This document shows positions 1 through 9,454 of a DNA stretch of 26,451 nucleotides, piece after piece; position 1 is the first letter of the stretch, and every line of letters starts with the position of its first letter. Made by a program: the position numbers and the translations under genes. The notes under the pieces are model-generated. The model was not told where the DNA came from and made no database searches. It saw nothing but the letters and a program-made list of their open reading frames with translations. This stretch comes from Apostichopus parvimensis (lineage: Eukaryota > Echinodermata > Holothuroidea > Aspidochirotida > Stichopodidae), in NCBI GenBank assembly GCA_000934455.1, contig KN892787.1:6464-32914 (forward strand), written 5' to 3'.

Positions 1-500
1 CTGGGAAACAGCTAGGTACTCCAAGTTGGAGGGGAACCAGCAATTTATGGAGGGGCGTCAATACTTTAAGCAGGGGCACAATACTCATGTGTTGTTAACT
101 TTTTGTTAACATGATGGTGGGACAAAGCCTGGCTACCTGACGGCTGGGGAGTGGTTACTATTCAAATGGAGCCATACTACCACCATAGAAACATGACTGA
201 CATGCTGTTTCTAAGTTTTAATGATGTGCATGCCTTTATTGAAGAATATTAGAGTTAAAATGGAACAAGGCACAAACATGTTGTTGTATAAGTACTAGTT
301 ATAGCTTTAATCATTTGACATTTTTGTGAGCACATAATAGACATATCACTGTAGGCTTTGTTTGCGCACAAGCCAATGTTTGTCAGGGTCATTATAAGTA
401 AGTATTGTGTGTTCCTGTAGAGGTATTTTAAATTGCATGTATTCATAGAGGACTGTAGGGACACAAGTTTTTCTGAGTGGAAGCAAACAATGTTAAGACC

Positions 501-519
501 TTGCGTCCTGTGGACGCAA
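501..519. repeat. Perfect 8-bp stem hairpin
   Basis: TTGCGTCC at 501-508 and GGACGCAA at 512-519 are exact reverse complements around a 3-base loop (TGT). It does not fit the histone mRNA 3' stem-loop, and no gene neighbours it. Function unknown. Confidence 0.6.
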
Positions 520-1087
520 CTTTAAAATCCTGGTAACAATACTAAGTGTAGAGTTGTAGACATTTTATGTGGTGTACTGTATGATACTGTTCATGATTGA
601 TCATGTTGGGTTGCGGGAATTCTCAGGTAGTGAAAATGATTTCTGTAATTGTTTCCGATCAATTCCAGAAACAGAGGGTAAGCCCAAGGTGTACAACATG
701 TACATTGCAGCAACATAAATGAACATGCGGTATGCCCACATGCACAGTACAGAACTGCATGTATACGGCCGCCAGGGTCTGTAGTGTACAAAGTATACAT
801 AACTTTAAGTAACCATTATTGCATATGTACAGTATCCACATTCTGTCTTTACTAATAACAGAACATGCTAACTGCAAGTTAGCAAGGCAAAGGGTTGGGC
901 ATACAGCTAAAGTGTAGGATTTTTCCCCTCATTACCGAACGTAATAAAATGTGATTTATTTCTTATATTGCTTGTAATATGAATGGGGGCGATACCAACA
1001 AGATACTATCACTTTTTGGGGCAGATTTTGATTTAAAAGAAAAGGGATTTTCCATGTTTTGTTTCAAGTGTTGAACACTTGCGGCAA

Positions 1088-1181
1088 ATACTAGTTGTCT
1101 GTCGGACAACCTTAGCAGGGTCTTAGGTCCCACATGATTTTTGGTTGTCTCGGACGACCGTTAAATTTTAGCCCTATGAAA
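1088..1181. repeat. Hairpin-rich dispersed repeat, copy 1
   Basis: Contains GTTGTC (1094-1099) facing GACAAC (1105-1110), then GGTTGTC (1143-1149) facing GACGACC (1153-1159), followed by a TTTTAGCCCTATGAAA-like end. The layout and several words recur at 5521-5625 (CTAGCCGTCC..AGACAACC, TTAGTTGTCTCAGACTGCC, then TTGGCCCTGAAAA). It is diverged, so probably an old interspersed element. No ends or target duplication could be defined. Confidence 0.45.
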
Positions 1182-2142
1182 GTACGGTAAAGATTCCTTT
1201 TCCCTTTCCATTCTGCATACATAAACCCTCAGAAGTGGCTTACAAATCTGTGTATTTTAATTTAATTTTTTATATTAAGAATTTCTTACAATCTTTAAAA
1301 TTAAAGTAAAATAGCAGTGTAGGTTGATGCTTGTGGGTGAGCTGTTGGTCTTCAAATTGCTGCCAGAGACAAGCCAGAAGTAGCTTCAAGTTTCTATGTG
1401 ATCAAGTTCGGGGGGACTAAATCAACCCCCCAGACAAAATCATTTCAGTAATATGTTGGATTTGATTCTCTACAAGGCTCATTAGAGTCTACTCCTTGAG
1501 CTAAGCTACACTATACTTTGCCTATGCAGAGGGACCCTTGGCCTAGCCTTTATGCAAGCAGCTGTATCTTTTAAAATCTTGACAAGTTTCAGATGTTGTA
1601 GTTAGGCTAAAGATATTGCATATAAATTTACTCAAAAGTGTCACTTACTACTACTGTAGGTCTCATTGTTGAATGCAGGATTTTAGGCCGGGACACAATG
1701 TCTTCAAACCAGTTGTGTTTGCTGGATGCCACCCTTGTTTAGAAAGGTTAAAGGAAACAAATGTACTCTTGCTCACTCTCACACATATGTTTAACATGGC
1801 AGAACACATCATTTAACTAATAGCTTTGGGCCTAGGGTCTGAAAGTTTTTATGACACGAAAGAACCGATTTTATTTTCAATTCTAGAGGTAATTGTTTGA
1901 AAGTGCAGTTAAAAGCGACTAGCTGTAGTTCAAGTCTCAATGTGTGTTTGCCAAGTGTCAACTTCGACCTTTCCAGCTAACTGCCCTAAAAGCTCAGTGA
2001 AAATAACACAGTTCTATGCAATTTTCATATTAATATTCATTAGTTTTATTGAGTAATCTGTCGATAAACGTTTTGAGCTGAATAAAATTCGCTAGATTTA
2101 TTAAAGAGTTCTACAAGCCTTAATCAAAATCAAACTTTGCAA

Positions 2143-2170
2143 GCCCCGCCCAACAGATCATGCGCCAATC
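2143..2170. promoter_or_regulatory. Possible GC box plus CCAAT box (candidate promoter)
   Basis: GCCCCGCCC at 2143-2151 looks like an Sp1/KLF-type GC box, and CCAAT at 2165-2169 lies 14 bases further on, in otherwise A+T-rich DNA. The pair sits about 750 bases before the YTHDC2 start codon, a plausible place for a promoter followed by a short leader exon and a 5' UTR intron. No TATA box or initiator could be tied to it. This is inference from two short motifs only. Confidence 0.22.
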
Positions 2171-2866
2171 AAATCTCTCTGTTTTGTTTACGACCATTAG
2201 GCCTAGGACTACTTTCAATTTCGTGGCTAGCCTGTGTTTGGTTTCTTCTCTTGAATAGTATCTTTCTTTTAGCCTTACAGATGTAGCTTGCGAAATTTGA
2301 TGCAAGTTTTGATTCTGAATAATGTTTGAACACAAGTGCTGTACAATTACGTACTGTACTTGTGAACAGTCTCTAATATTGTCTTCTCACACCAAAATAT
2401 GTGAAAATCATGTCTGATATAGACCACTATCCACTGGAAAAAAGCAAAAGATTACTCAAAGTATAATATCAATAACTTTACAAATTTTGCAAAAAACCCA
2501 GAAAAAGAAAAATTGTTACGGTATGGATATTCGATGGCAGTACAAACAACTGCAGATGTGTCCATTGCAGTTGCATGCTATTTTGAGTAATAATTTAGTG
2601 AGCTGGCTTTGCAAACATGTGCAAAAAACTGGTGACCAAATTCAAAATGTTGCTTGCAATTCATTGAAAGTCCAGGTTGTTGGACAGACAGAGCTCCGCA
2701 TGTAATAAAATATATTGGACCTGTTCTTTAGATGGTAACTAGTACAGTAGGTTAGCAGTCCCTTTGACTCTTTTATCATCAGTGATATGCATGCAAGATC
2801 TGTATTTGGGATGACTTGAATTTCGAATTCAGTTCACTAAATTACATAAATTTTCTTTCTTTCCAG

Positions 2867-3011
2867 TCATTCAGTCAGTTTCAGTCAGGGAGTAGTGGGG
2901 TGCTGAATGCTGCAATGGGGAAAAAAGCTGGTCGAGTCGTCGTGGATGAAGACTTCAAGATAGGTGTCGATGCCCTGGTGAAGAATTTTCGATATGATGA
3001 AACCAAACGAG
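2867..3011 (+). CDS. YTHDC2: YTHDC2 first coding exon, with the start codon
   Basis: Coding runs from ATG 2915-2917 to 3011 and gives 32 residues plus one base (phase 1 junction), ending in the donor GTAATA. A pyrimidine-rich tract and AG at 2865-2866 suggest the exon starts at 2867, leaving 48 bases of 5' UTR and implying an upstream leader exon. The peptide (VVVDEDFKIGV...ALVKNFRY, residues 8-27) matches the segment of vertebrate YTHDC2 just before and into the R3H domain (IRIDEEVKIAV...ALERFRY). It starts with basic MGKK and lacks the Gly-rich N-terminal extension of the human protein. The frame is open upstream to 2867, so coding could extend further 5', but the Met at 2915 is the only in-frame ATG in the exon. 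YTHDC2 is an RNA helicase and m6A reader acting on transcripts in germ cells. Identity is firm; the exact 5' boundary is not. Confidence 0.85.
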
Positions 3012-4783
3012 GTAATATACAGTATATACAGTATAGTTTCTTGTTTTTAAGACCAATCCCAAACCCTAAATATATGAATAGTTAAATCATGTTATGGTAA
3101 GTTGTTTTGATGCATCTTGTGTATCAAACTGTTCGCAATGGCTACGTGCAAATGCAATACACATGTATTGCTCAGGTGGTTTGCCATTGAAACAGCTACT
3201 GTCAATAAGAGTTGTCTGACATGTTACAATTTTAGAGGCACTTTGTGAATCGAGCTTAGACCCTTTTGCTTCCCTCCTTAAACCTTTCTTGTGCAAAGAA
3301 ACTTTTTGAGCAAAATTTTTGAGATAAATTTATATTTTAGACTAAGTAGAGATGCTGATATAAATGGAACTTAACATTGTAAAAATAGATAAAATATATA
3401 TAGAGTTGTGTTTTTGCTTGAATGATTTACCCCAAACGAAGAAAGTGGACTTAAATTGAAAGATCTTCCCATTATTTATAAACAACTGTCAAGTCTACGT
3501 CATTGAGTAGCTTGTAACACTCTGCAGACATTCCAGCATATCACATCCAATTTTATAGATGATAGATTCAGATTGCGTTAGCAACGTAATGGATGCTTAA
3601 AAGTTTACCAGTGGAAACAAACTTCACTTCATGTTGCAAAATTTACCATGGATGCATGTGTTTACTATTAAATTATGTTGTTAATCAGTAAAATATATCT
3701 TTGATTATTTTAAATGTTCAGTTCACTCAGGTATTACTCTTATGTCACAAAGGTATACTGTACTTGTAAATAAGGCTGCAGGGTTTGGCTGAAGTAAAAA
3801 CCGGTCGTTTTTATTAAATTGTAAAACCGGTTTAAATGGAAAAACGGGTATTCACCAACGTATTTATACGTACGCACACTCATTGTCTATGTGACCAAAT
3901 TTTACACTCACTGTGTCAGGTATTTGACAGTAAGTTGTATTGGTGGCCATATGTTATATATTTTTGAGGAAGTTGCAAGTAACACTAAGTTGAAAACCTT
4001 CTGCTGTTTGCTTAACTAAAGAAATTGAAACTGAACTTGAAGCTTTAGTGAGCGGCTCATCACGCCCCAGTCGATAGCCTACATTCCCCAACAGCAGCAT
4101 ACCCTACGTTGTAATGCCTAGAGCATAATGTTACAAACAGGTAAAATACTGCAGAAGTAACTTTGAATTTGAACAAGTTCAAGTTATGACACAATAGGGA
4201 ATTTCTTCAACAAACAATTTCTATGGGAAGTCGTTGTGTGAAAAAAGGTTGATAGATGCACGTGCAATATATATATACAAAGTTGTTTCATGTGCGGCCT
4301 GTGGAACCACAGATATATGTTTGACTAAATACTTGTAGACTACTGTACAAAAAGATAACTGTTGAAAATGCACCATACTCTTATCCTTTCTGTTATCTCA
4401 TCCTTTCTGATGAAGAAACTGCACCAAAACTTTAAAACCAATAAGATTCCAGTGGATTGCAACTTACACTGAACCCTGTAATTGTAGTTGTAAATCATTG
4501 AGAATGTTACATTTGTACTTAGGAAGAGCAAATGGGCATTGATCCTGAAGTAGTGTAGGTACAAGTGTTGGCCAAGCAGTGCTAAAATGTAACCGTTTAT
4601 TTTTATTAGCTTGGTCCATTTGAGTGTACATGTAGAATGGAGACAGGTTGGTTTATTTTATCGTAAGTATACCCAAACCACTTAAGTGTTTTGGTATTAA
4701 TTTTCAAACCAAAGGTGAAAGAAATCTATATTTAGTCATGATGGCACCATGATAGTGCCTAGATGGGGATGATGTGTATGCAT

Positions 4784-4803
4784 GTATCATGTATACATGA
4801 TAC
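4784..4803. repeat. 20-bp perfect palindrome
   Basis: GTATCATGTA followed at once by TACATGATAC: each half is the exact reverse complement of the other, with no spacer. A smaller hairpin, GGCAC/GTGCC, lies just upstream at about 4743-4759. It may be an A+T-rich cruciform-prone site; no function is shown. Confidence 0.7.
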
Positions 4804-5282
4804 GCGTCATGACATTTAAACATGGCAAATACAGGAGTGCTACCGGGTTGAACTACTTCATACATGTATGTGATATTTATACAGTACTTAGCCTCATTAC
4901 TGCTCTTACTTGTCTCGACTCTGCTATTGAACCTTCCCATCTACCTTGATCTAGAGACTATTAACTGTCTAGTAATATTTTAGCACTGCCCGCACACCAG
5001 CCGAATCCCCCATTGACCCTCGTCCCGGTCAAAACCAAACCTCTCCTTCAGAAGTACTGTTGCATTCGCGAAATAAGAGCATAATTCTGGTAGCAAATTC
5101 TATTGCTATATATAGGAATCTCGCTTCTACAGTTTGACTGTCTTTTTGGTTCTGTTTGGGACCACCCCTGTTTGGTGAGTATAGAAATGCCTATTGTTTT
5201 TGGACACAATCCAAGGTCAATATGAGGTCAACAGAAGATTTGCAAACCACATGTACAAAACCAGAGCAAGCTTTTAAGGATT

Positions 5283-5317
5283 CTGGTTGTCCCTCCGTCA
5301 CTCCCTCGGACAACCAG
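5283..5317. repeat. 10-bp stem inverted repeat, GTTGTC hairpin family
   Basis: CTGGTTGTCC at 5283-5292 pairs perfectly with GGACAACCAG at 5308-5317 across a 15-base loop. A further TTTGGTTGTCC follows near 5349-5359. The same GTTGTC/GACAAC core appears at 1094-1159 and 5531-5590, so these look like one dispersed family. Confidence 0.55.
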
Positions 5318-5520
5318 GCCTTACATTTTGGTTGGCAGAACTGCAACTTTGGTTGTCCAAACAAATGTAGGAAATAACAATGACCAGTATGTCACTGTAG
5401 GATGTATTGTACCAGGGATTTTTTATGTTGGTGAATAGAACACAAGCTTTGATTGTGATAGAAATTGATCCTTTGACCTATTTGGGGGTATTTAGTTACC
5501 GAACAATTTGAATTTGATTT

Positions 5521-5625
5521 CAACAACTAGCCGTCCACCAGACAACCTCCACAGATGATCGTGACTAACTGAACACAACTTTAGTTGTCTCAGACTGCCT
5601 TTTGAAAATTGGCCCTGAAAACACA
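5521..5625. repeat. Hairpin-rich dispersed repeat, copy 3
   Basis: Diverged relative of 1088-1181: CTAGCCGTCCACCAGACAACC near the start, then TTAGTTGTCTCAGACTGCC, then GGCCCTGAAAA. It shares order and spacing of words with copy 1 but many positions differ. Both copies have a TTACCGAAC word upstream (about 933 and 5497), so the element may extend further left. Confidence 0.4.
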
Positions 5626-6479
5626 GCAGTGCTGAATTAGTTGGAGTTTGTCATACTTGCTCTTGAGGTTTTTGATCATTTACCAACTTCCAAGTAAGGA
5701 AGGTTATAATTGCCATCTTGCATGTGAAGTTGTCCAATAAGTTTTTTTTAACAATTTCTATAAGAATGTTAACGGTATGAGAAATACAGATGTAAGAGAC
5801 AAGACACTGACATTGAGCTGTAACATAATTGATCTAAAAGAATTTAATGAATACATAAGTAGTAGAAAATTATCATCATGTCAATCTCCAAAGCAAATAA
5901 GATGAAAATTGGTAAAACTATTTCTTAATGGCGAGTTCCACAATATTTTGTTTACATGCTTATTATTATTATCTAGAGCTGTTTCTGTGGCAAACTACCA
6001 GAATTGGTCAAATATCATGTTGGTCAAAACTCACCATATGAACCGAAAATAAGCTAGGAAAACTATATTATATGTAACTTTCTCTGAAGTGATTGATCTG
6101 GTCTTCTGGAATTCCTTGAAATGTCTGGCAGGATTTTCCTCCCTTTTGTATCAAGGCAAACATCAACATATTTGTACGAATCAAAGATGCATTCATGAGA
6201 CTCAATTGTGGTTGCAATTTGGATTTTACAACTTGAGCAGTATATTTTTTACACATCCTGGAGAACAGCGCACTATTAATATATTCAGACTGCATTATGT
6301 TTACATTTATTATACAGATGTTCCACAAACATGAAAATATTTAAAAGATCTATGCAACATTACTGTAAAGACATATACATACCAATATGTTTTTCCTTGC
6401 CTTATCCCTCCACATTTTTTACTCAGATTTGTTCATAAAATTCACAACACTTTCTCTCTGTTTTCTTTTACTTATTCAG

Positions 6480-6570
6480 AATTGGAGTTTCCATCTTCTC
6501 TGGATTCGACTCAGAGAAAATACATTCATCAGTTAGTTGCTCAACTTGGACTTAAGTCAAAGAGTAAAGG
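6480..6570 (+). CDS. YTHDC2: YTHDC2 coding exon 2, R3H domain core
   Basis: A 91-base exon between acceptor TTATTCAG (AG at 6478-6479) and donor GTATGA at 6571. The split codon G|AA gives E33 and the exon runs to K62 plus two bases (phase 2 junction). The peptide contains EFPSSLDSTQRKYIHQL, nearly identical to human YTHDC2 EFPSSLTSTERAFIHRL. It carries the RxxxH signature (R45, H49) that names the R3H single-strand nucleic acid binding domain, followed by LGLKSKSKG (human LGLVSKSKG). In YTHDC2 this domain contributes RNA binding next to the helicase core. The fit of phase on both sides, the splice sites and the unbroken alignment make this call strong even though the exon is short. Confidence 0.93.
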
Positions 6571-6880
6571 GTATGAAATAACATTGAATTCTATTTGTTT
6601 TTTGAAATAAACAATTTAGCCAGAACCTTAGAGTTACTAATTTGTTTACAGGAAAGAATGAATGGAAATGACTAGCTTTTGGCAGCTTCTTTTGCTTAGA
6701 AAATGCCTTATTATTGTGCATTGGCCACATAACATTTGACAAACTTTGTATAGATAAACAGATCTTTGTTAATGATTTCTGGGTACTCTATGGCATTATA
6801 TTATATTATATATATATTGTGTATCTATTGCACTGAAAATTACCTCCATGATTTGTTTGTGATTTAAATGAGAGGATGTG

Positions 6881-6888
6881 CTTTACGG
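6881..6888. repeat. Target site duplication, left copy
   Basis: CTTTACGG, identical to 7287-7294, directly flanking the MITE termini. Confidence 0.9.
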
Positions 6889-7286
6889 CAGTGGCGGAGC
6901 TAGGGGTATTGGTCAGGGGGGCGAGAATGGTCTGAAGGGGCGCTTTCGACACTATCTAAGTGGAGCGCCACCACAGGTTGGCGCGGAGCGTACAGAAATT
7001 TTTTGAGTAAAGATACTCCCTAGATCGCCGGAAATGACCCTTTCCGGGCCTTGCTAATTTGCAGATAAACGAAGAATAAATAGGTGTCATCGCCATTTTG
7101 TCAGAAAATTACACCAACAAAATGTGACAAATGTCAATAGGTATTTGGGAGCGCAGTAAAAAAGTCAATAATCGCAAATAATTAAAAAGTGGTAAAAAGC
7201 TGAAAAGGGTGCCAGCAGTCCATTTGAGTCTGTCAGGGGGGGGGGGGGCATCCGCCCCCTCTGACTGCATGGACGCTCCGCCACTG
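6889..7286. mobile_element. Non-autonomous hAT-type DNA transposon (MITE), 398 bp
   Basis: The ends are 12-bp perfect terminal inverted repeats: CAGTGGCGGAGC at 6889-6900 and GCTCCGCCACTG at 7275-7286. A looser match continues inward (GTCAGGGGGGCG near the left end against the complement of CGCCCCCTCTGAC near the right). The element is flanked by an exact 8-bp direct repeat, CTTTACGG, at 6881-6888 and 7287-7294. CAG...CTG termini plus an 8-bp target duplication are the hallmarks of the hAT superfamily. No transposase frame is present, so it was mobilised in trans. A G13 run sits inside at 7236-7248. The intact target duplication argues for a fairly recent insertion. Confidence 0.9.
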
Positions 7287-7294
7287 CTTTACGG
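7287..7294. repeat. Target site duplication, right copy
   Basis: CTTTACGG, the matching copy of 6881-6888. Confidence 0.9.
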
Positions 7295-7361
7295 CTTTTA
7301 TACTTTTAACACACAATGCATGTTCTTAACAATCAGTTAATGATCCTTACAGTCATGTTAC

Positions 7362-7399
7362 ACTGTACATGTCATGTAAAAGGAGAGGACATGTACAGT
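7362..7399. repeat. 12-bp perfect inverted repeat
   Basis: ACTGTACATGTC at 7362-7373 pairs exactly with GACATGTACAGT at 7388-7399 over a 14-base loop. It lies about 70 bases right of the MITE and outside its target duplication, so it is not part of that element. The word ACTGTAC/GTACAGT is common across the window. Confidence 0.65.
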
Positions 7400-7629
7400 A
7401 AAGACCCATTTTGGACATTTCATAAGTTTAGTCACCTATTTTACTCAAAAAAAGAACTGATGCGAGTCTGTTTGGTTGGTAAATTAAACTTTTAGCAGTG
7501 GTTTTGAAAAAAGGAGGTTATTAGTAGTTCTCTGATATAGGTTTAGTATTTTAAATTGAAGCAGTTAAAATTTGCTTTTGTAAATGAAACTTTGAAATGT
7601 CTAAAAACGTCAACAATTTACCATATATG

Positions 7630-7647
7630 AAAAAAAAAAAAAAAAAA
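7630..7647. repeat. A18 homopolymer
   Basis: Eighteen consecutive A. It could be the tail of an old retroposed sequence, but nothing upstream of it is recognisable as a SINE or LINE. Confidence 0.8.
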
Positions 7648-9260
7648 TAAAGAATTGATCCAAATTATTTTACATGTGTTATGAAGCGTTGTGGATGTTA
7701 TTCATTTAAGATTAGAAAGAAATCCTCAAGATCGTTTCACAAAACTGCCAGGGTGATCAAATGTACTGATTTTGAAAAACACATCTTGATTGTAAAACAG
7801 CTCATATTTTTATAACCAAAAATAGGGTTTATTACTCCTGAAATGATTTAATTAGGCATAAACTACATGCTATAGGTTGGCAACTATCCGTAAGTTATAC
7901 TTAACATTAACAGTGTTGGATGTAAGCAGTTAATTTACCCTCTAACTTACTGTGCTTAAGCAGTCAAACAGGTATAAACAGAAAACCACCTGTAGCAAGG
8001 GATTATCCAGTTAGGAATGTGCAAATGACCTTACATGGTATGGATAGGAGGGCTCAAAGTTAACAACAAACTAAAAAACGAAAATGCTACTGTACTTTAA
8101 AGTCAGCTCTTTAAATAAGTACCTGAGAGTGTTGGTTGGAGCATACTTTTGATGAAAAAGAGATTTGTTTCTTTTTGGATTGTCTCCAAGGAATTTAATA
8201 CTGTAAATTTGGATTAGCAGATAATAAGTGGGTTGACGTCAAAGATGTTTAGACCTACAGTAGTTACATTTTAGTGCGGAGTAACATGTGATCATCCTAA
8301 TATACTTCAGAACTTCTCCACAGAGAAACAGCAGTGCGCAATTAACAGGCTATTAACCTGATTTTGTTACTCTCCTTGGCAGTTTTAGCAATATATCTTT
8401 ACTGCTTCTTAATATCAAGTTAGAGTAATGCATTTGGCTGTGAAGTGTTGTTGACTTTTGAACAACTATACTTTCTTGAAGTATGTTAAAAACAAAAATC
8501 AACAGAGAGACAGATCTAGATCATGTAAACTTAAATTCGCACTGGGCATTTTCCAGCATTACAGCACACATTACAGTAGTTCACTGTACCTGTAATCTGG
8601 GCTTCTATAGGAGCAGCCCATATAACAGTATTTATGTATAGGAAAATCATACCAATGTTTTATTACTGATGATTGTTATCCAACATATATATGTTAAGTT
8701 CTCAGAGTCTACCGGGCAGAAAAATGCAAGTGCCTGTTTATTTATTTCTTGTCCTTCTTCCACTGACTTAACAGTGAAATTTGCTTGCATTTAGCTAACA
8801 GATACAGTAGCCTAAAATTCGAGACCTGGAATGTTCAAACTTTGACAAGCATAACTTCGCAGTACGAGTAATTCCACTCACTGGGATATTATCATTGTCC
8901 ACTTTAAACCCATCTTATGAGTTTCATATAGTGGTCACGATTAAAGGTATCATGAATATTAAGTTTGTTTCACTTGGAAATAGCGTGCTTCAATTATATA
9001 ACTGCTATAAATTTATAAATGATTGCATAAATTTGTGTTACAATTTTCTTTTTACACATTTTGCATATTGATTTGCTACATGTAGGAAATACAGCAAATC
9101 AGAGTGTGTATACGTGTATAGCAGCCAGACAGATAAGTAGGTACCGTCATTGATAAATATCTCATCCCAGGGTTGAAGAAACAAACAAGTGTCTCCATGC
9201 TATGTAAAATAGATCCCAAACAAACTTAGTTTGATGATATTTTTATCTCTTTTTAATTAG

Positions 9261-9454
9261 GTCAGGCCTGAATCGATATCTTACTCTGTTCAAGAAAGAT
9301 GGGACCTCCTTGGCTGATAAAATTCCGATCTGCCATCTTACCCAAGTCTCTAGGAACGAATCGCAGGCATTATTTCAGAGATTGCCGGTATCCGTACGGG
9401 AACGTCAGGAACTATTACCGAGGATGGAACGTAGACGATTAGGACCAAATGACA
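9261..9454 (+). CDS. YTHDC2: YTHDC2 coding exon 3, end of R3H domain and linker
   Basis: A 194-base exon between acceptor TTTTTAATTAG (AG at 9259-9260) and donor GTAAGG at 9455. The first base completes G63 and the exon encodes S64 to D127 plus one base (phase 1 junction). SGLNRYLTLFKKDGTS (residues 64-79) aligns with human YTHDC2 GANRYLTVKKKDGSE, the last strand of the R3H fold. Further on, VRERQELLPRMER (residues 109-121) matches human TNKERTELLPKTER, so the linker between R3H and helicase is conserved. The middle of the exon (about residues 80-105) is more diverged, as expected for a linker. No stop or frameshift. The following intron is unusually long (15,241 bases). Confidence 0.93.

Larger units (their letters stand above)
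1..2866. other. Upstream non-coding region
   Basis: No exon, RNA gene or intact mobile element recognised. Reading frames are short and interrupted on both strands. If the first coding exon begins at 2867 with a splice acceptor, part of this stretch is a 5' UTR intron and may contain an untranslated leader exon that I cannot place. It holds a small hairpin at 501-519, a diverged hairpin-rich repeat near 1088-1181 and a weak promoter candidate near 2143-2170. Confidence 0.6.
3012..6479 (+). other. YTHDC2: YTHDC2 intron 1
   Basis: GT at 3012 to AG at 6479, phase 1, 3,468 bases. No exon or nested gene recognised. It contains the second and third members of the hairpin-rich repeat (5283-5317 and 5521-5625) and a 20-bp palindrome at 4784-4803. 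The remaining A+T-rich sequence shows nothing I can name. Confidence 0.85.
6571..9260 (+). other. YTHDC2: YTHDC2 intron 2
   Basis: GT at 6571 to AG at 9260, phase 2, 2,690 bases. It holds the hAT-type MITE at 6889-7286, a 12-bp stem hairpin at 7362-7399 and an A18 run at 7630-7647. No coding potential beyond the flanking exons. Confidence 0.85.

Noticed and set aside
501..519. Histone mRNA 3' stem-loop
   Set aside because: The stem and 3-base loop do not fit the conserved 6-bp stem/4-base loop pattern and no histone frame is nearby.
2120..2335. 71-codon open frame on the minus strand over the GC/CCAAT motifs
   Set aside because: No domain, no supporting signals; coincidental with the possible promoter sequence.
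5156..5377. Small Cys-containing open frame
   Set aside because: Its residues come from the GGTTGTCC hairpin repeat; no signal peptide or known Cys pattern.
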